A stretch of 53,469 nt of DNA from Triparma columacea (Eukaryota > Sar > Bolidophyceae > Parmales > Triparmaceae): positions 5,355 to 58,823 of the forward strand of contig BRYA01001479.1 in the NCBI GenBank assembly GCA_030267965.1, written 5' to 3'. Numbering within the stretch: position 1 is the stretch's first letter; each line of letters starts with the position of its first letter. Shown in pieces: positions 1 to 9,247 of the stretch. A program made the translations under genes and the position numbers. The notes beneath the pieces are model-generated. The model did not search any database, had not been told where the DNA came from, and worked only from the letters and a program-made list of their open reading frames with translations.

Positions 1-378
1 AGGCGCGGGGGGAGCAAGGGGGGGGGGGTTGCTCGTCATGTACTCACCTTGCCGCCCATCCCCTTGTCAAATTCAGGCGCGAAAATTCCAACCTGCTTAT
101 CCCTTGCACTCTTGTGAAGCAAAGAAGAGAAGACGTGGTTAGCGAAAGAGCGCAAGGCGCGGGGGGAGCAAGGGGGGGGGGGTTGCTCGTCATGTACTCA
201 CCTTGCCGCCCATCCCCTTTGATTCAGGCGCGAAAATTCCAACCTGCTTATCCCTTGAACTCTTGTGAAGCAAAGAAGAGAAGACGTGGTTAGCGAAAGA
301 GCGCAAGGCGCGGGGGGAGCAAGGGGGGGGGGGTTGCTCGTCCTGCGCTCACCTTGCCGCCCTTCCCCTTGTCATTCC
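1..378 (-). repeat. Tandem exon-plus-intron repeat, unit 151-154 bp
   Basis: Two complete copies (from 1 and from 155) and a third partial copy (from 306) of the same unit are visible. Read on the minus strand each unit holds a short exon ending in GGCGGCAAG, a GTGAG donor, a C-run and an intron ending CTTCACAAG. The copies differ by a few substitutions and a 3-bp indel inside the exon, which keeps the reading frame. The third copy diverges after about position 378, inside the large exon. Confidence 0.9.
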
Positions 379-1168
379 CGACTCTACAGATTACACGAGC
401 CCCGGTCCACACCCATACAATGTCTTCCGATCCTTCCGAGTCCCCCCTCACCTCCTTCTCCTCCTCCTCCTCCTCCTCCTCCTCCTCCTCCTCCACAATG
501 ATCATATCACAAACAAGAAATATTGTGGGACGACCATCCTCGACCGCAGCCCCGTGTTGCAGAATAACACCAGCATTGTCTTTAAACAGAAACGTTTCCC
601 CTGCCTTGACCTTAAAGCTGACTATATCAAACTGGCCAGGTGAGTAAGCCCCGTCTTTATTTACAACTGGTACACTTAGGAGTACAACAACCACACCTGT
701 AATGCAGAAGATGCATCGGTAATCTTTCTCACTCTCAACCCAATTCTCATTCTTAGTCCTGCCTTGGCCAAAGTCAGTGTGTATGCTTGATGCAATCACC
801 CACTTGTCGAAGAGTTTCCCTACAACTTCTTGGTAAGGGCGAGGCCACCCTTTACGCACATTAGTAGAGCCTCTTGGCGGCTCCCCGTTAAGGCCAAGGA
901 GCCTGAGCTCGCACTTCCCGTCTTGTAGGAGGGTAAAGCCATTTGGCAAGTCTTTTGATAGTAGAAGTTGGGCTTGGAGGTATTGGAGGATTGAGGGTAA
1001 AGACTGTGAGTTGCCATTAATTTGTACGACAAGCATGGCGAAGGATTTGTAGGAAAATGGGGTGGCATCTGTATAATCGCGCCATAATAAATACTCGATA
1101 TGTTGTATATTTGGGACATTAGGAGACGTGAGGACGGGGAGGTGGAGGACTGTTGATTCTTTAACCAT
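48..1168 (-). CDS. Possible 2OG-Fe(II) oxygenase-like protein with duplicated short exons, 3' end outside window
   Basis: The model has exons 1168-353, 261-202 and 110-48, all in phase 0, and continues past the window start. The first ATG in the open frame is at 1168; the frame is open upstream, so an earlier exon is possible. An HxD (sequence IHTDF) followed about 75 residues later by LQHGAAVEDGR resembles the HxD...H...R metal and 2-oxoglutarate site of 2OG-Fe(II) oxygenases, but the match is weak and no family is certain. A poly-Glu run follows (CTC repeat, 457-494). A second GTGAG donor lies just after it, so the stretch that follows could be an alternative intron. The two small exons encode 20 and 21 residues of nearly the same peptide (SxRDKQVGIFAPE...KGMGGK). 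Their lengths are multiples of three, so skipping or repeating them keeps frame. Confidence 0.5.
457..494. repeat. CTC/GAG trinucleotide repeat coding poly-Glu
   Basis: An almost perfect CTC repeat on the plus strand is read as consecutive GAG codons on the minus strand, inside the first exon of the leftmost gene. Confidence 0.85.
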
Positions 1169-1282
1169 TGCATAGTTACGTTCCCCTTCTTTGTGTGTTA
1201 TGTGATTGTGAGGGGGGTACGTCTTTACTACAGCTACGATAGGGTGGAAGATGACAGTGAGAAATTTGGTGGAAAGGCTCAC

Positions 1283-2131
1283 GGGAAAGGCCAGTCAGCA
1301 TCTGACAAATAATTTCTGAGTGCAATATTATAGTAGAAATATAATGTTATATTTGTGTGTATGATAGTATTAAGAGAGTCTAAGAAACAACGTGGACGAC
1401 GTACCTTGCATGATTAACTGTTTTTAGTGGTTTTGTGGTGGCAAAATTAAAAACCCCAAAATTCTCGAAGGAAAGAGACATTTTTTAACGAAGCTTTCAT
1501 TCCATATTCTATGATGTATTCCGTTCATACAGCATCTAGAGCTGGAAGAAGTGTCGCCAGGCAGCTATACAAGCGTGGAGGACAAATCAGAGGGCTTATT
1601 AGTGCTTCTGATGCATTATTCAAGCAAGAGGCTGCCACATTTTTAAACAACGTCGACGTTTGAATTCCTTCGGGGGACTAACTAAACTAAGCATTATCTA
1701 TCGAAATCAAAAATTCCCCTGAGATTTCGCTGCAACGTTATATGTTTTCATTTTCTCCAAAAAGTGCCTGCCTAATATGAGTAAAAACTGGCCTCAGGCT
1801 GCCAAGTGATAAGTGCAGATGTCCAGTACAAGTAGCTGCTCGGAGCCCGGGAGGGCACACGATTGAGGCGTGTAAAGGCCCCTCAGACTATGAGATCTTG
1901 GGGGAGAAGAGGGTCGTGAGGAAATCTGCTCAAGGAGGCTTGGGCGGCGGCAGCTTGTCGCTTTATTTCTCTCCTCGTCGTAATCTCCGCCCTCCTACTG
2001 ACTGCGTGATCCGGGGGCCTGTGCGCAGAGAATTCCCGTGCTCTCGTCGTCTACGACCCTTCTACCCCTCGCCATTGATTGGCCTACCTGCCTTGCTCTT
2101 CTCTACATGTCAGCCAACCTCTTTATAACAG
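1283..2131. other. Intergenic stretch without a convincing gene
   Basis: AT-rich from about 1310 to 1520. It holds one short ATG-initiated ORF on the plus strand (1511-1663, 50 codons) with no recognised similarity. From about 1850 the DNA becomes GC-rich. A possible splice acceptor (TTTATAACAG, ending at 2131) precedes an open frame that joins in phase to the acyltransferase fragment. No RNA gene or mobile element was seen. Confidence 0.5.
1511..1663 (+). CDS. Short ORF of 50 codons, unknown
   Basis: Starts with two adjacent ATG codons and ends in TGA. The peptide is basic in its first half (SRAGRSVARQLYKRGG) and shows no motif I recognise. It stands alone in an AT-rich spacer and could be chance, an upstream ORF, or an exon of an unresolved gene. 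Confidence 0.15.
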   Translation: MMYSVHTASRAGRSVARQLYKRGGQIRGLISASDALFKQEAATFLNNVDV

Positions 2132-2158
2132 CTGCCTTCTAAGTTAGGGGTTGACGCT

Positions 2159-3008
2159 ATGGCCTCATTGGACGGCGAAATGGACGGAGAGACGCGTGAG
2201 AATGATTTCAAACTCATGCAGGATGTCGGTCACCCCAACCAACCCAACCATCAAAACATACACATACCCCAACCCACCCTACGTCAGATAGACCAAAGCA
2301 ACGCCGAGAAAGGTGGCTACCCTCACTCCTATATCGAGAGCCACTGGGACGACATGTATCTCGGCGGTCGCTGGAGCCTGCCTATAAACTCCAACCCCTT
2401 CTACCTCCTTTGCGGGTCTAAAACCTGCGACGCCCCCGACTCCTACTCCAACACCGGCTCCATCGTTAGCAGCATGCTCCGGTGGGGCCGGAAGGTCAGA
2501 GACTACGGCCTGGAGGTCGACGGGGGCTGCATGTCGTCGTTCCCGTACATGGTGGGGGGATGCAGGGTACCGGGGGTGGGGAGGGATGAGGTGAGCAGCT
2601 TGGCACGTGACGACCGGAATAGGAGCAGATTACGCAGGGGGTGAGACGTTCAATGAGAATAGGGGTAACATAAACTCTCTCACCCGGCCTTGGCATCCGC
2701 AGCTTCACATGAACCCTAACTGGGGTCACATAGTCGTGTGCTTCAACAACGCTTTCTTCAGGATCGAGGCGGCTTGCAAGGACACCGGGAGGGTCTACGA
2801 CGGGGCTTACTTCTCGTCCAAGTTCAAGGAGATTGTCGAGAGGGGGGAGGGGGGAGACGAGGCCTTCATGGGTTACGGGACAGGACTCGGGAGGGACGAG
2901 TGGGCCTTGCTCCGCGGCAAAGCGGAGGCGGGGGACAACCTCAGCAAGAGCAGCCAGTTCAGTGTTTCAGTTCAGAGCAGGTTCCGGACTGAACAGAAAC
3001 TCCACTAA
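2159..3008 (+). pseudogene. Truncated carnitine/choline acyltransferase
   Basis: Exons are 2159-2590 and 2703-3008, joined in phase 0 over a 112-nt intron (donor GTGAGC, acceptor CATCCGCAG). The 245-residue product matches the N-terminal part of carnitine acyltransferases. It has a WDD-Y-L-PLPINSNP-type segment (ESHWDDMYLGGRWSLPINSN), then CRVPG..RDEL, then GHIVVCFNNAFF, then a DEWALLR stretch. It stops where the family normally continues for another 350-400 residues. The catalytic His and the C-terminal lobe are absent, and the usual N-terminal proline-rich segment is not seen. Following sequence (3009-3398) is AT-rich with no further exon recognised. It is most likely a gene fragment, although a missed downstream intron or an assembly break cannot be excluded. 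If expressed it would not be expected to transfer acyl groups. Confidence 0.7.
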
Positions 3009-3398
3009 TTTTCCAAAAAGTGAGACTACGCTTTTTCATTACCTTGATTTTTTATTCATGTGGGGGGCTTAATTGGGGTGCCGATTTGGTCCGTCCCCTT
3101 GATACTTTGAGACGCACTACGGCTAAATTGTGTGTATTTCACTGGGAAAAAGGAAAGAAAACGCAGCTTTATTCGGATTTACCGGTGCGTCACTTTGGCG
3201 ATGAGTATCTTCCTGTGGTATGGCCGCCATAATTGTTGTGTTATCGTCCAGCCAGTGGTTGATTGAAAGCTCCAAAATGATCCGGGGAAAGAGGGAAGAA
3301 TCCATTAAGATAGAAATATGCACTGTAAGGAGTCTGACAATATATATAACTAAGCTACGAGGCAGCTGCGAGGCAGATGCCGTCGCAGCAGTGCCCGA
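3009..3398. other. Spacer after truncated acyltransferase
   Basis: AT-rich, with stop codons in all frames at short intervals. I see no exon that would complete the acyltransferase and no RNA gene. Confidence 0.5.
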
Positions 3399-4253
3399 TT
3401 ATGATAAAAATGAGATAGCGTCGAATTTATCTGTTGCATCACCCTCTCCCCGTGCCCAATGACCCGAAATCCAGCACGGTTCGGCGTTGACGACCGGCAG
3501 GCCCATCCTCTGGACGACGGTATTGAGGGCGTTGATTTTTTGATGATCGACAGTGGGGAAGAAGGATGTCGTCGGTTTTTGGAAGGGGTTCGAATCACCG
3601 TCTCTGCTGAAGAAAAATGATTTCATCGTGTCTGCGGCGAAAATAAAGACTGTCGATCCGGGTCCCTTTCCCATGCAGCATTCGTAGGAGGATACTTTGG
3701 TAATCGTGGGGCACACATCATTCAACCAGACCTCCCATGCAGCATCGTCCGTGGGGTCCGTTGGAGGAGCCTCCCCCCTCGCCCGTTTCTTGCTTTCGCT
3801 GCCACTTTCAGCGTCACTTTCAGCGTCGCTATCAATGCTACCGTCGCGAACAGCGGTGTTGCTATCACCTTTGTTGTCGATACCTCGGTGCCTCAAGCAC
3901 AGTACACTGAGTGCCGCGCGGTTGAAAGACGCGTCGAAGCAGTTGCTCCCTTCTTCATAATGATATTGCCATTCACCTTCATGGTCCGGGTCATCTTCTG
4001 GCTCAAAATCAGCTCGATGGAGGATGTGCTTCTCTGCGAGCTTGAAGATGTCTGGGTACTCCCGTTCGAGCTCGGCCTCGGCGTCGCTGTCATTTCCGAT
4101 AGCACGAGAGCACAATGCGAAGAGGGACGGCGCGACGCACTCGAAATTTTCGAGCGTGTGCTCCAGACGAGACAGAGGGAGTGGCTCCAGCTCCTCCAGC
4201 TTAACCTCGTAACCGAATCCGAACTGCACTCCTGCACAGCATGACCAACCCAT
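3399..4253 (-). CDS. Hypothetical acidic protein, single exon, 284 aa
   Basis: One uninterrupted ATG-to-stop frame. The N-terminal third is rich in Glu/Leu. A central low-complexity run of SD/SE dipeptides (about residues 136-155, DAESDAESGSESKK) is followed by a better-ordered C-terminal part with Trp and Cys residues (AAWEVWLNDVCP, YECCMGKGPGS). I do not recognise a domain, signal peptide or membrane span. The ordered C-terminal half argues for a real gene rather than chance. The start ATG lies at the edge of a repeat that recurs about 325 bp upstream, so the promoter region of this gene appears duplicated. Confidence 0.6.
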   Translation of the reverse strand: MGWSCCAGVQFGFGYEVKLEELEPLPLSRLEHTLENFECVAPSLFALCSRAIGNDSDAEAELEREYPDIFKLAEKHILHRADFEPEDDPDHEGEWQYHYEEGSNCFDASFNRAALSVLCLRHRGIDNKGDSNTAVRDGSIDSDAESDAESGSESKKRARGEAPPTDPTDDAAWEVWLNDVCPTITKVSSYECCMGKGPGSTVFIFAADTMKSFFFSRDGDSNPFQKPTTSFFPTVDHQKINALNTVVQRMGLPVVNAEPCWISGHWARGEGDATDKFDAISFLS

Positions 4254-4255
4254 TT

Positions 4256-4480
4256 ACCTGCATCGTTGAATGTGTGTGTGTGGGGGGGAAGAGAGGGGGG
4301 ATAGCGGATATCGAGTGTGATTATGTGTTAGGTGACTCTTCGACAAGAAGGTACAGTGTTAACCTATTACGGCTTGTTGTTGTCATGTGTTTGTTCCTCA
4401 GTATGGATGTTTGGCAGCCGTTTTCAAGTTGCTGGCGTTATATCATTGCGCGTGTCGCCGAAATGCACGTCGCATATCAT
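4256..4480. repeat. Diverged direct repeat, copy 1
   Basis: About 225 bp starting ACCTGCATC and ending CGTCGCATATCAT. It recurs about 325 bp downstream (4581-4804) with substitutions and small indels, and includes the shared block GTTATATCATTGCGCGTGTC. The copy abuts the start codon of the minus-strand gene at 4253. Confidence 0.85.
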
Positions 4481-4552
4481 ACCTGTGTACAGCTTGTGGT
4501 ATATTTACATCAGCGGAACAAACAACATTCAACATCTCAAAGACTTTGCGAC

Positions 4553-4580
4553 CACTCCTTCCTTCCTTCCTTCCTTCCTT
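4553..4580. repeat. CCTT tetranucleotide microsatellite
   Basis: About six CTTC/CCTT units lie directly before the second copy of the 225-bp repeat. Confidence 0.85.
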
Positions 4581-4804
4581 ACCTGCATCATCGAATGTGT
4601 GTGCGAGGAGGGGAGAATAACGACGGATATCGAACGCGATTGAAGATTGGTGTTAGGTCACTCTCACACAGGAAGGTACAGTTTAACCTAATACAGCTTC
4701 TTGTTGTCATGTGTTTATTCCTCAGTATGGTCGTTTGGCAGCCATTTCATTGTTGCTTGCGTTATATCATTGCGCGTGTCTCCGAAATGCACGTCGCATA
4801 TCAT
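4581..4804. repeat. Diverged direct repeat, copy 2
   Basis: Second copy of the repeat at 4256-4480 in the same orientation. Read on the minus strand both copies begin near GATGCAG|GTAA, a donor-like junction, so the copies may carry a 5' UTR/intron of the minus-strand gene or of a duplicated first exon. Confidence 0.8.
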
Positions 4805-4885
4805 AGATCGACAAAGATTGTGGGATTTCTACTGTCCGGATTTCTTTCTGTTTCTGTGTGTTTTACGAGTTGTGTTAAGCGTTCA

Positions 4886-7800
4886 AAGGAAGGGGAAAAG
4901 CCAAACACAGTTGTCCTCTTTTAATGTCAGAGACCTCCTCGCCCCCGACGCCGACCTTCTCAGTAAGGTCCGGCTCGACGAGGAGGTCTAAGATATCGCT
5001 CTCCCCTGCATGTTTCTGTACGTGCCTTTCCCTCTTCTTCCCCAACCCCCAACACCCCTGTGCCCCCTCACCCTTCCTGTACCCTCTCCTTCCCCCTCAG
5101 CCGACCACACTTTCAATGCAGCTGATGTCAACCGCAAGGTGACTGAGACTTTGTTGCTGAAGCAGCTCGCGTCCCACCCCACAGCCAGGATGCACAACCT
5201 CGCACCTTTGCTCTTGCCGACAGCCAAGAGCACCCAGCAGGCCACTTGCTCGGCTCTGGCGAGTCTTTGCGAGGCGACCTCGGACTCTGTTGTCAAGGCC
5301 GCTTCCCTCTACGCTCTGTGTTTGTACCTTAGTAACAGGAGCAAGGTGAGATGGAGAGGACGTCTTGTCTTGGATTAGGAGAGCAAGCACCAGGAGCAAA
5401 GAAAAAGCAAAAACACACACATTCCTGACACCGTCCCCCCGCAGCCTCAGCCTGCTGGCACAGTTATGAATATTACGCCCCTGGCAGTGAACGCTGCGCT
5501 GACCGCCTCCCCCAAATACTCTCGTGAGGAAATTGAGAATGAGTCCAAGGAGGAGTTCCTCTCTGGAAACTCTGCTTTCTACAAACACAAAAGGCGTATG
5601 TGCGGCTGGGTCTCCGAGGCACCTTGGGGCGGTGATTACGGAAAGCAGGTGAGAAGGGTCTAAGAACTGTTTCCTTTTACTTATCCTTTGTTCGTTCCAG
5701 TTCGTTCTTTCCCTTGTTGTTCGTCCCCTCGACCTTCTAACACAACGCTTTCTGCGGATCATTTCACTCGTCATCGCAGGGTGACGTGCTGACCGCGGAA
5801 CCTGGCAGCTTGCCTCTCGATATTCCCTTGGGTGGGGATTCGTCCGTCCATGGAGAGAATCTTCTTGCAGATGATGCAAAAGGTGAGGCGCGACGACTGG
5901 AAGTGTGGGTTCGAAGCGCTACTCCCCTCTATGACTAACCTCCTCCGCACGCTCCTGCCCTCGCTCATCGTGCAGAAATGTCGGCTCTTTCCGAGGCGAT
6001 TCACAGGGTTGAAGGGTCTGCCTTGGCCGTTCTCAAGATGCTTAGGGACAGCAAGGGTGCTCTTTCGGAAATAGATGAAGAGGATGACGATGGTGACCTT
6101 GTCGTAGTCAAAGCCGGGGGCAGCACCGTGGTCAGCACCACAATCGCAAAAAAGTCCGACATGACTTCTGAGCAGAACATCGACTCCATCGTCGATGAAA
6201 TTACGGCGGTGGGGGAAATGAATAAGGACGGAGTTATACGGGTCGGGTCGGAGGCTGATGATCTGTCGGTACAGTCGGAGCTCACAATGTTTGACGATCT
6301 GAAACCGCTGTCGTTGACCTCGATACGCCGAGCTGGTGTGGCAATCCTTGCGTGTCTCGTGGCTTCGATTTACAACGCTCCTGATGCCAAGAGCCGGGCG
6401 GGACCTATCAAGGCATTCGTCACGGGGGGGGGGATGGATGCCCTAATCGTGGGGAGTTTTTACGAGTGGAGAGGTGAGGATGGACAAGACAAATAGAGGC
6501 ACCAAAACATATCCACTTCTTACGCAACCCTTTGTTCGATTCTTTGCAGACTACTACGATCCGAATCTGAGCTCTGAGGCTAGTTTGCGCATCAGCAACA
6601 TGCCTGGAGAAGAGAATGCTAATGAGAAGGTTCATGCGGGGGTCGATAACAGCCCGAGGAGCAGGTGAGTGAGTCGGGGAATAACGCAGGATAAAGACCG
6701 TTACCTAACTCACCCTTTGCGCGCATTGCTTTACCTAACGGTCGCCTCGCTCTTTATAGCATAAGTAGTCACAGCAATACAAGGTGAGAATGGCCACTTC
6801 GTCTGATTGCTCCTTCCTCATCGACGAAACGTAACCCAACCTCCTTCTCGCTTCGCTCCTCGCCGCAGCTTTACGAGCTCGATTATTTCTTCGACAGTGG
6901 CCGAATCAAACAACCAAAAATCGCAGCTTCAACAACAGCCAGCTGACTCCACTGTGAAGTCAAACAAGGAAGAAGTCAATGCCTTTCTTTTGTACCAGCA
7001 GAATCGCCGGGACCAAATGACTGCCGATATAATTGAGAAGCTGGGGAATAAGGCGGTGCCGCGTTCTCGTCTCTTTCGGACGTTCGCGGAAAAGGACAGC
7101 AAATGCGTCAAGGACAACACCAACATCATGAGTGAGGCCCTGGCGCTTGTAAAATCAGAAGGTGAGAGTTGGGAAGACGTGGGAAATCATCATGAAAACG
7201 ATGATTCGCGTGTAACAAGCCAACGCGATAGTTCTAACCCCCTAACGAAACCCTACTTGTTTTGCTCGTCAGATCTCAAACGCCTAGTGATATCCAGAAC
7301 TTCGTCCCTCCGGCGTTTCCTCTCCTCGACCCACCCCACGACGTGGACTTTCTCTCCTCTTTCTGGGCATGTCGACTTTTTCTCGACCCCGCCTAGCGGC
7401 CAGCCGAGTGAAAACATTATTCGACCCAGCGGTAGTCTCTTCTGGATGGTCGAGAGGCCTCTGAGTGAGTTGTACGAGAACAAGGTTATGAAGAGTCTGA
7501 AGTACAAAACGAGAATGGAGGATGCCATAAAGATGCAGAAGAGTGCAAAGGTGAAGAAGAAGAACGTCTATCTTGACCTTAAAAAGCGTCTTGCTGCGGC
7601 TTCTGAGGAAGCTGGCAGCGAAATCATGAGGAAGAATCTCAGTGACGAGAGGAAGGCGCAGAAGCTCCAGAAAAAGATGGACGAGGCCAATAGAAAGAAC
7701 AAGCTCAAGTTGATGTCGGACCTTGCACGATCGACGGAGGTGCTGGTTGCTTCCCTGAAATCCGACGGGGTAGATGTCGAGGAATACTTCAGGGAGCAAG

Positions 7801-9146
7801 AAGTTGACGAGAGGAGGGAGGCCTGGATGAGAAAGTTTGGAGGTGAGTATGGAGGGAGTAAGGAAAGTGGATATCAAGAATTAACAGTTCTGTGAATTGA
7901 CAGTTCTGTGCACTGACAAAAGCTTTCGCTCCTCCGCCTCCCCTCCTCGCAGACTTGAAGCCGGTTTCTGAACCATCTTCGGTGAGAAGCCACGCCACCA
8001 CCCAGGATGATGGTGCAGATGACGACGCGATGAGGAAAGAGAGCGAGATAGAAAGAAGGGGCCGGCTTCGAAAGGAGGAGCGAGAGAAGAAGGCGTGGTA
8101 CGAGGAGACACTTGAGGAGAGGTGAGAATAAACGCTTTATCCCAGCCTCGTTCCTTGACGCGACATTTTCTAACCTGCTTCGCTCGTCGCTTTCCGCTCG
8201 TCTTAGGGAGGAAAAGGAAATACAGAGAGTGCACTTTGTAAAGACCCAAGCCAGGGAAAAGATGAAGGCGGAAGAGAGGCAGAAGAAGCTTAAGGCGAGG
8301 GAGCAGAGGGACTGGATTTTAAAGAGGAGGCAAGAGCTTATTGTTAACGAGCTCAGAGAGAAAAAGAATGAGGAAAATGAAGAGAAGGAGCGCAAGCGAG
8401 TGTTCAATAAATACCAAGTAAAACTTCAAAACAAGGTTGCCCGCGAGCGGAAGGAGAGGGAAGCAGCGTGGAAAAAGAGGGAAGTGAATGAGGAGAAGGT
8501 GAGAAGAACAAGATGAAGATAAATTGATAAAGCGACTTGTACGTTTTAAACTCATTCTTTTCGCTCGCACGCTTCGCTTCGATCGTCGCAGATCAGACAA
8601 ATCTGGCGAGAGGAGGCTGAATTCATAAGGCAAGAAGAGGAGGCCGAAGCGGAGAGGCTGCATTTGATCGAAGAGGAGAAGGAGAGAGCGCGCCTAGAAG
8701 TCCTCGAGGCCAACAGGCAAGAGGCAGCCAGAACTTTAAAAGTGAAGCAAGCTAAGTTCAAGGCTCACAAGTCGTTGGTCCTCGCCCGCCTATCGGGATC
8801 CACATGGGTGAAGAAGGATGGCAAGAGCATTTATTACGACAGTATCGATTGGCAGGATGCAGTGATGACTGCTAGGGATAAGGTCAAAGGTCTCTTGGGT
8901 GAAGAAGAGGATGCCATTGAAAATAATGAAACACGTGGGAACAATGAAAAAAACGAAATCGACGAAAGCAATGAAAATAATATTGATGAAATGAAGATCG
9001 AGTCTCTTCATGCTGAGAGTTCTATCGCTACAAGCGCTTCTGGTGGGCCTGAACCCAAGGGGCCTAGATCTGAATGGATTGAGGTTGAAGTGAACGGCCA
9101 AAAAATGCTGCAAAATATCATCACTGCAGAATTTAAGCCGGTTTGA
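4886..9146 (+). CDS. Multi-exon helical-repeat and coiled-coil protein, unknown function
   Basis: Exons follow in consistent phase: (acceptor near 4886)-4962, 5101-5345, 5445-5648, 5780-5882, 5976-6473, 6550-6664, 6760-6783, 6869-7161, 7273-7842, 7953-8121, 8207-8498 and 8592-9146. The frame of the first listed exon has no ATG, so the true start is upstream and unresolved. Early exons encode a Leu/Ala-rich, ARM/HEAT-like helical stretch (LLLKQLASHP, ALASLCEATSDSVVKAASLYAL). The middle is Ser/Asp-rich and probably disordered. Exons from 7440 on encode a long, very charged coiled coil (Lys/Glu/Arg-rich) such as is found in cytoskeletal or flagellar proteins. The last exon ends with a short ordered region around STWVKKDGKSIYYD. 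No catalytic motif was seen. The frame of 7273-7420 is the least certain part. Confidence 0.65.
6760..6783 (+). other. 24-nt microexon
   Basis: Flanked by acceptor CTCTTTATAG and donor GTGAGAATGG. It enters and leaves in phase 2, so both inclusion and skipping keep the frame of the coiled-coil gene. It encodes about eight mainly Ser/Asn residues. Confidence 0.6.
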
Positions 9147-9247
9147 AAAAATCCTCCTCTTTTATAAAACACACGTCTTTGACTGTGCGTCGAATGATAT
9201 TTAAATTAAATGTTCTTTTCCATATCCATCCCCATATCCATCCTGGA

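Noticed and set aside
1898..2128. 76-codon plus-strand open frame before the acyltransferase fragment
   Set aside because: No ordered segments or motif; it does not join the acyltransferase frame by a good splice pair.
2580..2702. Apparent frameshift in the acyltransferase
   Set aside because: GTGAGC...CATCCGCAG gives a clean phase-0 intron, so no frameshift is needed.
5010..5378. Single-exon reading of this plus-strand frame
   Set aside because: The first half is Pro/Ser intron sequence; the GTAAGG donor at 4963 and CCTCAG acceptor at 5100 give a consistent gene.
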